A stretch of 19,160 nt of DNA, taken from positions 1 to 19,160 of the forward strand of contig JACCTM010000188.1 in assembly GCA_013812385.1 (NCBI GenBank), in the 5' to 3' direction. The notes beneath the pieces were generated by a model. It ran no database searches. It was not told the origin of the DNA and worked only from the letters and a program-made list of their open reading frames with translations. Numbering within the stretch: the first letter of the stretch is position 1; the number at the start of each line of letters is the position of its first letter. Both the position numbers and the translations under genes were made by a program. This document shows, in pieces, positions 6,130-12,486 of this stretch. The stretch is from Geodermatophilaceae bacterium (GTDB lineage Bacteria; Actinomycetota; Actinomycetes; Mycobacteriales; Geodermatophilaceae).

Positions 6130-7172
6130 CCAAGCGAGGTGGCCTGGGGCGCGGGCTGGCCGCGCTGATCCCTACCTCCGCGGCACCCACGGAGTCCGGC
6201 GAGCAATCCGACCCCCCGCTTGCCGAATCCATGCCGCAGGCAGCGACCACCGCGCCTGCGACAGCAGCGACGCCGCGCCCGGAGGTCGCCGCCAACGCTG
6301 ACCCGGGCACCGGGAGTCCGGTCGAGCCCGTGCCGGGATTGACCCTCCGAGAGATACCGCTCCAAGAGATCGAGGCCAACCCTGCGCAGCCCCGGCAGGT
6401 CTTCGACGAAGATGCGCTGGCCGAACTGTCCCACTCGATCCGGGCCTTCGGACTGTTGCAGCCGATCGTCGTACGCCGCCTGGACACCGGCCGATATCAG
6501 CTGGTCATGGGCGAACGCCGGCTGCGCGCTGCCGCCCTCGCCGGGCTCGAGACCGTCGCCGCGATCGTGCGGGACACCGCGGACGACGAGCTGCTGCGCG
6601 ATGCCCTGCTGGAGAACATCCACCGAGTCCAGCTCAACCCGCTGGAGGAAGCCGCGGCCTACGACCAGCTGCTCGTCGAATTCGGCGTCACACACGAAGA
6701 GTTGGCGACTCGCCTGGGACGCAGCCGTTCCCAGATCACCAACACGATCAGGCTGCTCCGTCTCCCGGTGCCCGTACAGCGCCGGGTGGCCGCCGGGGTC
6801 CTGTCGGCCGGACATGCCCGTGCTCTGCTGGGTCTGGAGGAGACTTCGGCGCAGGAACTGTTGGCCACTCGGATCGTGGCCGAGGGGCTATCCGTGCGGG
6901 CCACCGAGGAGCTGGTCGCGACGACCGCCGCCAGCACACCCGGCACAGCCCGGGCCAGGCGCACGGGGCGGATCACCGCCCCCGGGGCCGAAGATCTGGC
7001 CGAACGGCTCTCCGACGTCTATGACACCAGGGTTCGGGTGGAGATCGGACGTCGTAAGGGCCGGGTCGTGGTCGAATTCGGCTCGATCCAGGATCTGGAG
7101 CGCATCGTCGCGCTCATGGCGCCGCAGACCAGCCAGCACCGACGTGGCTCCGCCCAGGACAGTCCTGCGTAG
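6126..7172 (+). CDS. parB: Chromosome-partitioning protein ParB (CTPase clamp)
   Basis: ParB binds parS, then uses CTP to close into a sliding clamp that builds the partition complex and stimulates ParA. The 348-aa protein starts TKRGGLGRGLAALIP, the basic ParA-activating segment, followed by a 50-residue Ala/Pro/Thr-rich linker. The CTP-binding motifs are GERRLRAA (Gly129-Ala136) and ENIHRVQLNPLEEA from Glu163. A helix-turn-helix (VTHEELATRLGRSRSQITNT) precedes LSAGHARALLGL, and the C-terminal dimerisation domain ends near MAPQTSQHRR. The start GTG overlaps the parA stop (GTGA). A strong hairpin follows 20 nt after the stop. Confidence 0.97.
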   Translation: MTKRGGLGRGLAALIPTSAAPTESGEQSDPPLAESMPQAATTAPATAATPRPEVAANADPGTGSPVEPVPGLTLREIPLQEIEANPAQPRQVFDEDALAELSHSIRAFGLLQPIVVRRLDTGRYQLVMGERRLRAAALAGLETVAAIVRDTADDELLRDALLENIHRVQLNPLEEAAAYDQLLVEFGVTHEELATRLGRSRSQITNTIRLLRLPVPVQRRVAAGVLSAGHARALLGLEETSAQELLATRIVAEGLSVRATEELVATTAASTPGTARARRTGRITAPGAEDLAERLSDVYDTRVRVEIGRRKGRVVVEFGSIQDLERIVALMAPQTSQHRRGSAQDSPA

Positions 7173-7191
7173 CCGGTTCGTCCGCCACTGC

Positions 7192-7221
7192 AGGGGCGGT
7201 TGGGTAGCGAACCGCCCCTTT
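7192..7221 (+). terminator. Rho-independent-like terminator after parB
   Basis: AGGGGCGGTT (7192-7201) pairs perfectly with AACCGCCCCT (7210-7219) across an 8-nt loop, GGGTAGCG, followed by a short T run. It ends the rpmH-parB operon. The T tract is short, as is usual in high-GC actinobacteria. Confidence 0.75.
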
Positions 7222-7253
7222 GGAGGGTGGGAAGCGCCGGTTGGGTAGCGAAC
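7197..7253. repeat. 16-bp direct repeat in the parB downstream gap
   Basis: CGGTTGGGTAGCGAAC occurs at 7197-7212, as the arm, loop and first bases of the other arm of the parB terminator, and again at 7238-7253, 41 bp on. The second copy lacks the full pairing arm and would form only a weak hairpin. The gap (7173-7280) contains no gene. Confidence 0.7.
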
Positions 7254-7280
7254 GTGCTGAACTGTGGCCGACAGCGGGCG

Positions 7281-8150
7281 CTATGTCTCGCCGGCAGCCG
7301 CGGCGGCGAACGTGCCGGCCGGAAAGGCGCCGGCGGCCTGGACGCGGCGGGTCAGCCCATGACCGAGTTCACTGAGCCGGGCCAGATCTGACTCTCCCAG
7401 GGACTCGTACGGTTCGCGTGCCATGTCGTCAGTGCGGTCCTCGATCCCCTGCCGAAGTTCCTGACCGGCTTCGGTCAATCCCCTGGTCTCGTCCATCAGC
7501 CCGCGTTCCTGCAGGCCGGCGACCCCCGCCGCCCAGAGTTCGGCAGACCAGCCGCGGCTGGCCTGGGCGAACTCCTGGGTGAAGCTCTTGCCGGTGGCTT
7601 GGTGGCTGATCAGTGCGTCGAGCCCGGACAACTTGGCGTCCAGCAGAGCGGCCAGGTGGCCGTCGCCTCGGTACTCGCGGAGCAGAGTGATCGAATGCCA
7701 TAAGGAGGTCAGCGGCTGCGTCGGGTACTCGAGGTCGGCGTGCGCGGCATACAGCGGCCGGCCCTGCGGTGCGCAGACCTGCGCTGCTCGCTGGGCCAAC
7801 GTCGCTGCCTCTTCGACCTCTTCGGAGTCGGCGACGTCGTCACCCAGCAGGCGACGTAACACCTTGTCCGCCACCTGAAATCGGGTCGTGACGATCGTCT
7901 CGGGATCGGCCAGCGTCCAGGCCCGCGGGATATGCCTGGCCACCAGGTCGGGACTGAAGTTGAAGAACGTCGCCGTGACAACTCCCGCGGAGACCGCTCC
8001 CATCGGCGCCGCCCGGCTCGCGAAGTAGGTCATCCGGCCCGGGCGCAGACCGATCTCGGTGAACGCCTCTTCGGCCTCGGGGGCGAAGTAGATCAGCGTG
8101 TGCAGCGGGTCGAGAACCGCATGGCAGCGGCGGGCAGGCGTCGAGGGCAT
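7281..8150 (-). CDS. SCO6745-family helix-turn-helix-fold protein
   Basis: The 289-aa product resembles the actinobacterial SCO6745 (SalK-like) family. It begins MPSTPARRCHAVLDPLHTLI followed by YFAPEAEEAFTEIGL, the arrangement seen in those proteins. The FASRAAPMGAVSAGVVTATF and NFSPDLVARHIPRAW segments and a second helical half (WSAELWAAGVAGLQERGLMD) also fit. Function is not established; the fold is related to winged-helix proteins but DNA binding is unproven. The frame is open upstream, but ATG at 8150 gives the family N-terminus. It starts 4 nt after the MFS stop, with GAGGG adjacent. It is the last gene of the ArsR-MFS operon, so it may act in the same response. The family assignment is from memory of its conserved N-terminal pattern. 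Confidence 0.75.
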   Translation of the reverse strand: MPSTPARRCHAVLDPLHTLIYFAPEAEEAFTEIGLRPGRMTYFASRAAPMGAVSAGVVTATFFNFSPDLVARHIPRAWTLADPETIVTTRFQVADKVLRRLLGDDVADSEEVEEAATLAQRAAQVCAPQGRPLYAAHADLEYPTQPLTSLWHSITLLREYRGDGHLAALLDAKLSGLDALISHQATGKSFTQEFAQASRGWSAELWAAGVAGLQERGLMDETRGLTEAGQELRQGIEDRTDDMAREPYESLGESDLARLSELGHGLTRRVQAAGAFPAGTFAAAAAGET

Positions 8151-8154
8151 GCCC

Positions 8155-9423
8155 TCAGCGTAGGCGGCGTGGGTGAGCCGCCATCCGAACCGGCTCTTTG
8201 GGAACACGACCACGCGCAGCAACGACGACGGCGGTCGTGGGCAGAGCTGGCGTACGCCGAAGGAGCAGAGTTCCGGCCGTGATCGACAGGACCAGGACGG
8301 CGGCACCGCCGAGCCAGCGGTAGTCCACGACGTCGACCAGTGCGGCCCCGACGGCGATCGAGGCCAACTGCGGCAGGGACAACGCCATGTTGGCCGCGGC
8401 GGCGCTACGTCCTTGCAGCCGAGGCGGAGTGGCCTGTTGCCGGGTGGTCGCCAGGGCCACGACCAGCCACGGGATCGCCGCGCCGGCGCAGAAGATTCCG
8501 ACAACGACCAGGGCCGTACTGGTGGTCAATACCGAGGACGAGCCGACGGCGAACAGGCCGAGTGCGGCGCCGACTGCACGGATCGCCCCCAGCCGCCGGA
8601 GCAGCCGTACGGCAGTGATCCCACCTACGATGCTGCCACCGCCCTGAACGCTCATCAGCACGCCGAAGAAGGCCGGCTCGCGACCCAGACCTTCGTCCAC
8701 GACGGCGAAGATCACCGAGTCGAAGAACCCGACGACCCCGAAGGAGATCGCGCAGGCCGCGACGATGCGCCACAGGACCGGGACAGACCGGATGTGGCGG
8801 AATCCCGCCGTGACATCGGACCAGAAGCCTGCGCGCTTGGTCGACTCGACGGCCGATTCGGTGAACTGAACCGTGCGCAGGGCCACGACGGCAAGCAAGA
8901 AGGTGGCCGAGGCCAGAATCGCCAACGCCGGCCCGCCCCACGCGGCGTACAAGCCGGCCCCGAGCAGTGGGCTGATCAACCGCAAGCCCTGGTCGATCGT
9001 GGTCAGGGTGGCATTGGCGGTGTCGAGTTGCTCGTCGGGCAGCAGATCCTTGAGTACGCCGGATTGCGCGGCTCCGGTCAGGATTCCGATCAGGCCGTAC
9101 CCGACCGCCACGAGGTAGAGCAGCCAGAGCTCGGCAGCGTCTTGGACGAACAACAGGACCAGAACGCCACCGGCGGCAAGGAAGTTCACTGCGATCAGCA
9201 GCGGACGTCGGCGCACCCGGTCTACGAGGTGACCGATCAAGGGAGAGAACAGGATTGGCAGGCCGAGCGCGAGGAAGACCAGGCCGGCTGCAGCGTTGCT
9301 GCCGGTGAGATCCTTGGCCCAGATGGCCAGCGTGAGAAACAGCGCGCTGTCGCCCAGGCTGCTGACGGTCCAGCCGACCAGGAGCCTACGAAAGGCCGGA
9401 TTGCCGTACGGCGACGAGGTCAC
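8155..9423 (-). CDS. Major facilitator superfamily transporter, probable exporter
   Basis: The 422-aa protein has about 12 hydrophobic segments, beginning with RLLVGWTVSSLGDSALFLTL. The MFS motif A is visible between segments 2 and 3 as GHLVDRVRRRPLLI. A central cytoplasmic loop (VESTKRAGFWSDVTAGFRHI) separates the two halves, and the overall pattern is that of 12-helix drug or metabolite exporters (MFS_3-like). The last 30 residues are basic. The start GTG (9423) overlaps the stop of the ArsR-type regulator by 4 nt (GTGA), so the pair is cotranscribed and translationally coupled. A regulator in front of an exporter suggests inducible efflux of a compound that the regulator senses. The substrate cannot be told from sequence. 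Confidence 0.88.
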   Translation of the reverse strand: MTSSPYGNPAFRRLLVGWTVSSLGDSALFLTLAIWAKDLTGSNAAAGLVFLALGLPILFSPLIGHLVDRVRRRPLLIAVNFLAAGGVLVLLFVQDAAELWLLYLVAVGYGLIGILTGAAQSGVLKDLLPDEQLDTANATLTTIDQGLRLISPLLGAGLYAAWGGPALAILASATFLLAVVALRTVQFTESAVESTKRAGFWSDVTAGFRHIRSVPVLWRIVAACAISFGVVGFFDSVIFAVVDEGLGREPAFFGVLMSVQGGGSIVGGITAVRLLRRLGAIRAVGAALGLFAVGSSSVLTTSTALVVVGIFCAGAAIPWLVVALATTRQQATPPRLQGRSAAAANMALSLPQLASIAVGAALVDVVDYRWLGGAAVLVLSITAGTLLLRRTPALPTTAVVVAARGRVPKEPVRMAAHPRRLR

Positions 9424-10034
9424 GAGGGCTCCTCGGCGGTGTCAAGACCTGACCGATCAGCCGATGCCGCCGGCGGGGACGGGTCGAGATCCAGGATCGG
9501 GCTGAGCGCGATGAACAGCCGGACGGGGCGACTGCCAGCCGGTCTCAGGGCCGGGTTCGCGGCGCGTTCCAGGTGTCGCTGGCTCAGCGCCGTGAGATCT
9601 TCGCCGAGCGCGCGCGCTTCGTCGGCGGTCAGCCACATGCTGGCCCCCCCGAGCAGCCGGCTGCCCCGCCACAGCTGCTCGGGCGTGTACCCGAGCGCGG
9701 CGCGGATGCGTCCGAGTTCCCAGTTGAGCAGGGTCTCGTCGAGGGCGCGTACGGCGGCGACGGAGTCCGGGTCGTCGTAGTCGGTCCGTACGGACTGCGT
9801 CACGCTGGTCAGCTGCCACGGCCGCTCCCGGCCGCTACGCGGGGCCGCGGGCTCAAGAAATCCGTACTTGGCCAGCAGCCGGAGATGAAACGAACAGTTG
9901 GACGGGCTTTCGCCGAGCAACTGCGCGCAGCGGGTAGCGGTCGCACTGCCCTCGGCGGCGAGCGTCTCGAGCAGCCGGATCCTGAGTGGATGGGCCATCG
10001 CGCGCATGGCTAGGGGGTCGCGAATCTCGGCCAC
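9420..10034 (-). CDS. ArsR/winged-helix transcriptional regulator
   Basis: The 204-aa protein starts MAEIRDPLAMRAMAHPLRIRLLETLAAEGS, followed by an ArsR-type winged helix. The recognition region is ATRCAQLLGESPSNCSFHLR and the wing runs through YGFLEPAAPRSGRERPWQLT. No CXC metal-binding motif is present, so it probably senses a small molecule or acts with a partner. The C-terminal half (100 residues) is helical and may be a ligand or dimerisation domain. The start is GTG at 10034. No Shine-Dalgarno is visible, but a good -10 sits 6 nt upstream, consistent with a leaderless mRNA. A palindromic operator overlaps the promoter. It overlaps the MFS gene by 4 nt and probably represses the three-gene operon and itself. 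Confidence 0.85.
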   Translation of the reverse strand: MAEIRDPLAMRAMAHPLRIRLLETLAAEGSATATRCAQLLGESPSNCSFHLRLLAKYGFLEPAAPRSGRERPWQLTSVTQSVRTDYDDPDSVAAVRALDETLLNWELGRIRAALGYTPEQLWRGSRLLGGASMWLTADEARALGEDLTALSQRHLERAANPALRPAGSRPVRLFIALSPILDLDPSPPAASADRSGLDTAEEPS

Positions 10035-10040
10035 ACCGCG

Positions 10041-10070
10041 AACGTACAGCGTGAAACTACTCTTTCACAA
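10041..10070 (-). promoter_or_regulatory. Predicted leaderless promoter of the ArsR-MFS operon
   Basis: On the reverse strand TTGTGA (10070-10065), an 18-bp spacer and TACGTT (10046-10041) form a plausible sigma-70-type promoter. The start codon G at 10034 is 7 nt after the -10, the normal distance to a transcription start, and no ribosome binding site is seen. Confidence 0.5.
10051..10068. promoter_or_regulatory. Palindromic operator candidate in the ArsR promoter
   Basis: GTGAAACTACTCTTTCAC has perfect 6-bp arms (GTGAAA / TTTCAC) and a 6-bp spacer. It overlaps the -35 and the spacer of the predicted promoter. A second TGAAAGAGT half-site copy lies 14 bp upstream (10081-10073, reverse strand). 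It is a likely binding site for the ArsR-type protein. Confidence 0.6.
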
Positions 10071-10078
10071 CAACTCTT

Positions 10079-11188
10079 TCAGGATTCCCGGATCGGACCC
10101 CCTGGTAGGGAGATGTTGCGCCCGCCGCCGCCACCGGCACCCAGCCGCGGCTCGTACGAGACCGCTTCCGGGCCCCGCTGGAAGCGGGCGGCGAGTTCCA
10201 ACGCCGGGTCTGCCCCCTGGGTCATCGCCAGGCATGGGGCGAGGAACGCGCAACCCGGGCAGTGTCGTGGCGAGGGAGTGGGATACGGACGCAGATCGGG
10301 GCCGAGCATGTCCAGCACCTCGGCCCCGATCTGCTGGACTGCCGCATCGATCTCGGCTCGAGTACGTCGGATTCTGGTGCGCCGCAACGGACCGGCGATC
10401 TCTTGTTCCACGCGCGGGCGAGTCGCCGGTCGGCGCTCCAGCCGATCGGGTCGCTCGGCCTGCGGCAGGAAGCGGCCGCCACCGCTGGGCTCGTTCTGGG
10501 AGTAGCCGCCGCGGCCGGGCCGGCCGGTGCGAGTGTCGGCGGGCGCCCTACCCAGCAGGTCCGGCGTTGAGCGCAACATCTCGTTGTGGATCGTTCCGGC
10601 GACATCCATGCCGAGATAGGTCTGCTCCCAGGCCCAACAGGCGGCGATGGCGGCCTCGTCGAGCAGCAGCGATTCGATGTCCTGCCAGTCGGGGACGACG
10701 TGATGGACGACCACCCAGTACTCGTCGTCCACGTCGGCACCCACCAGCGCCACCCGCTCGGTGTAGAGCACCCGCTGCCCGTCCGGGGACAACAGACCGC
10801 GCTCGGGTTCGCGAATGTCCGGCACGATCACCTCGACATCAGCCTCGATCCTCAGCGGACCGAAGTCATCGACGCTCGGGGCCCAGTCGAAGTACCGCTC
10901 CAGCAACTCCGTGCCGAGATCAAGAGCCTGCATCCGATCGGCCGACGGCGGGGCGGCTGCGATCGAGCGCATGAATGCCTTTCGGACCAGCGGCAACACG
11001 ATGGAGCTCTGCCAGTCCCACATGCCGGGGTAGTAGTAGACGGCCAGCGCGTCCCTGATCGCCTGGTTCAGATCGATCGGCTCAGGGTCGAGTGCCTGCA
11101 GCCGCTGTCGGTTGGTGGAACCGAAGTCCCACTGCCGACGACACCGCTTGAATGCGGCCCGGTCCAGCGCCGAGACGCGGTAGTCCAC
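10079..11188 (-). CDS. Fe-S PD-(D/E)XK nuclease-like protein, probably catalytically degenerate
   Basis: I do not recognise a named family, but the 369-aa architecture resembles Cas4/AddB-type nucleases. An N-terminal Cys lies in an AAFKRCRRQWDF motif (Cys16), and a C-terminal cluster HCPGCAFLAPC carries Cys310, Cys313 and Cys319. This C...C-x2-C-x5-C pattern binds a 4Fe-4S cluster in those proteins. The expected central acid-Lys motif (D...DxK) is not apparent: the corresponding strands read VLYTERVALVGADVD and WVVVHHVVPDW, with no Lys. The helix with AAIAACWAWEQTYLG matches the position after the active site. A low-complexity Gly/Arg insert occupies about 215-265. The GTG start lies 12 nt after the upstream orphan gene. 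A role in binding DNA or RNA without cutting is inference only. Confidence 0.6.
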   Translation of the reverse strand: MDYRVSALDRAAFKRCRRQWDFGSTNRQRLQALDPEPIDLNQAIRDALAVYYYPGMWDWQSSIVLPLVRKAFMRSIAAAPPSADRMQALDLGTELLERYFDWAPSVDDFGPLRIEADVEVIVPDIREPERGLLSPDGQRVLYTERVALVGADVDDEYWVVVHHVVPDWQDIESLLLDEAAIAACWAWEQTYLGMDVAGTIHNEMLRSTPDLLGRAPADTRTGRPGRGGYSQNEPSGGGRFLPQAERPDRLERRPATRPRVEQEIAGPLRRTRIRRTRAEIDAAVQQIGAEVLDMLGPDLRPYPTPSPRHCPGCAFLAPCLAMTQGADPALELAARFQRGPEAVSYEPRLGAGGGGGRNISLPGGPIRES

Positions 11189-11200
11189 GAGGCAGCCCGA

Positions 11201-11515
11201 TCAGTGCAGATGGGGCCAGGGCTGGTCCAACGGCCACCGGCATCGGTCGTCGCCTCCGGCCATCGACTCCATCTCGGCCAGCATGTCCTCGCAGAACGCC
11301 TGGCTCGCGGCGGGGTCCTCCCGTGGCCAGGCGCCGGAGAAGTACATCCACACGTCGGCGTCGACGCCCGGTTGCGCAAGGGCGCCCTCCTGACCGACGC
11401 CATCCTGGGCGAACACGCGCCACGAGTACTCCGCGCCTCGTCGTTCGACGTACACGGTGTCCGTAGGGCCGGGCGGGGCCTGGGCGAGCGAGGTGAACAG
11501 CTCCGCACGGTCCAT
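11201..11515 (-). CDS. Hypothetical protein, 104 aa, operon partner of the Fe-S nuclease-like gene
   Basis: I do not recognise this protein. It is a small soluble sequence without signal peptide or membrane segment. Visible features are an N-terminal helix (MDRAELFTSLAQAPPG), alternating beta-like stretches (DTVYVERRGAEYSWRVFAQD; DADVWMYFSGAWPRED), then a helix (ASQAFCEDMLAEMESMA) and a Trp/Pro/His-rich end (WPLDQPWPHLH). It has three conserved-looking Trp residues and two Cys. The start is ATG at 11515 with a G-rich stretch just upstream. It is followed after 12 nt by the Fe-S nuclease-like gene on the same strand, so the two are probably one operon. Its overall coding character (GC-rich third positions) supports a real gene, not a shadow ORF. 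Confidence 0.65.
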   Translation of the reverse strand: MDRAELFTSLAQAPPGPTDTVYVERRGAEYSWRVFAQDGVGQEGALAQPGVDADVWMYFSGAWPREDPAASQAFCEDMLAEMESMAGGDDRCRWPLDQPWPHLH

Positions 11516-11611
11516 GGGCCACCCCCTGCCCCGAGGCTACCCCGGGTGGCAGGCCGCTGCCTGTCGATCCCGGCACCGCACGGGCGGCACGGCCGACCTA
11601 GCCTGACCGAG

Positions 11612-11638
11612 ATGGCCGACAACTGTGCGCAGCGGTGA
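11612..11638 (+). other. Possible 8-codon leader ORF overlapping the TauE/SafE gene start
   Basis: ATG at 11612 opens an 8-codon frame, MADNCAQR, whose TGA (11636-11638) overlaps the permease GTG (11635). A TAGCCT (11599-11604) seven nt upstream could be a -10 for a leaderless transcript starting at this ATG. No convincing -35 is seen. It may be chance. Confidence 0.25.
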
Positions 11639-12384
11639 GCGCCGTCGATGTCGTCGTCCTGATTCTCGGGGGAATCGTGGCCGGGATCGCGGGCGCCGGT
11701 GCCGGGATGGCCTCCCTGGTCTCCTATCCCATGCTGCTCGCGGCCGGTCTCCCGCCGCTGGTGGCCAATGTGACCAACTCCGTCGCCCTCACGCTGAGCA
11801 CGGTCGGCGCGATGGCCGGCTCCAGACCGGAGCTGCGGGGGCAGGGTGATCGGGTACGCCGGTACGCGCTGCTCTCGGCCACCGGTGGTGTCGTGGGCGC
11901 TGTGCTGCTGCTCAGCACCCCGGAGCGAGTGTTCGGGTACGTCGTGCCGTGGCTGATCGCCCTGGGTTCGGTCGCGCTCCTGGCGCGACCGGCGCTGCAA
12001 CGGCTGCACGCCAATCGGCTGCACGCCGCACACCCAGCGACTTCCGTGGGGCTGGGCGCCATCGCGGTGTACAGCGGCTACTTCGGGGCCGGCGCGGGGG
12101 TCCTGGTTCTGGCTCTGCTGGGGGCGGTGATCGCGGACTCGATGCCGCGGCTGAACGCGCTCAAGAATGCGATCGTCGGCTCGTCGAATGCTTTGGCCGC
12201 CATCGCGTTTGCGGTTTTCGGACCGGTCGCATGGTTGTTCATGCTGCCGCTTGCCGCTGGGTGCTTGCTCGGTGGCCTGGTCGCGCCGTGGATCGTGCGT
12301 CGGATCCCGGACACCCCGTTGCGGATCGGCATCGGCCTGCTGGGCCTGGGATTGGCGGTCAAGCTGGGCCTGGACGCCTACTGA
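11635..12384 (+). CDS. TauE/SafE-family membrane transporter
   Basis: The 249-aa integral membrane protein has about eight hydrophobic segments in two related halves, the hallmark of the TauE/SafE (sulfite exporter, formerly DUF81) family. The first half opens GGIVAGIAGAGAGMASLVSY followed by PMLLAAGLPPLVANVTNSVA. The second repeats the theme as SGYFGAGAGVLVLALLGA, then LNALKNAIVGSSNALAAIAF. Members move organosulfonates, sulfite or other small anions; the substrate here is unknown. The start GTG at 11635 has no clear ribosome binding site and overlaps the end of a tiny possible leader ORF. It stands alone on the + strand, convergent with the ddl-aminotransferase operon. Confidence 0.88.
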   Translation: MSAVDVVVLILGGIVAGIAGAGAGMASLVSYPMLLAAGLPPLVANVTNSVALTLSTVGAMAGSRPELRGQGDRVRRYALLSATGGVVGAVLLLSTPERVFGYVVPWLIALGSVALLARPALQRLHANRLHAAHPATSVGLGAIAVYSGYFGAGAGVLVLALLGAVIADSMPRLNALKNAIVGSSNALAAIAFAVFGPVAWLFMLPLAAGCLLGGLVAPWIVRRIPDTPLRIGIGLLGLGLAVKLGLDAY

Positions 12385-12406
12385 TCCGAGTCACGTGGCC
12401 CCCGGT

Positions 12407-12478
12407 GGTGATCTTGACCTTATTTGCGGCGACACGCCGTGAAACGGGCCGCAAAACCACCACAACGTCAAGATCACC
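12407..12478. repeat. 72-bp inverted-repeat element between convergent genes
   Basis: GGTGATCTTGAC (12407-12418) and GTCAAGATCACC (12467-12478) are perfect 12-bp terminal inverted repeats. A nested pair, TTTGCGGC (12423-12430) and GCCGCAAA (12448-12455), lies inside. The whole can fold into a long cruciform or hairpin. It sits between the permease stop (12384) and the ddl stop (12487) and could serve as a bidirectional terminator or be a small dispersed repeat. Confidence 0.75.
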
Positions 12479-12486
12479 GGGACTGC

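Noticed and set aside
7281..8504. A 407-aa reading frame starting at 8504 for the SCO6745-family gene
   Set aside because: The first 118 residues run opposite to the downstream half of the MFS gene in another frame. The family N-terminus begins at the internal ATG (8150), 4 nt after the MFS stop.
8173..9780. A long + strand open frame (535 aa)
   Set aside because: It is antisense to the MFS and ArsR genes; its Gln/Asp/Arg-rich composition is what a GC-rich genome gives in a shadow frame, and it has no recognisable domain.
10051..10068. A third parS site
   Set aside because: The half-sites are in the opposite order (GTGAAA then TTTCAC) and separated by 6 bp, so it is not the contiguous GTTTCACGTGAAAC palindrome.
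10586..11638. A 350-aa + strand frame
   Set aside because: Antisense to the Fe-S nuclease-like and orphan genes, with no domain and shadow-frame composition.
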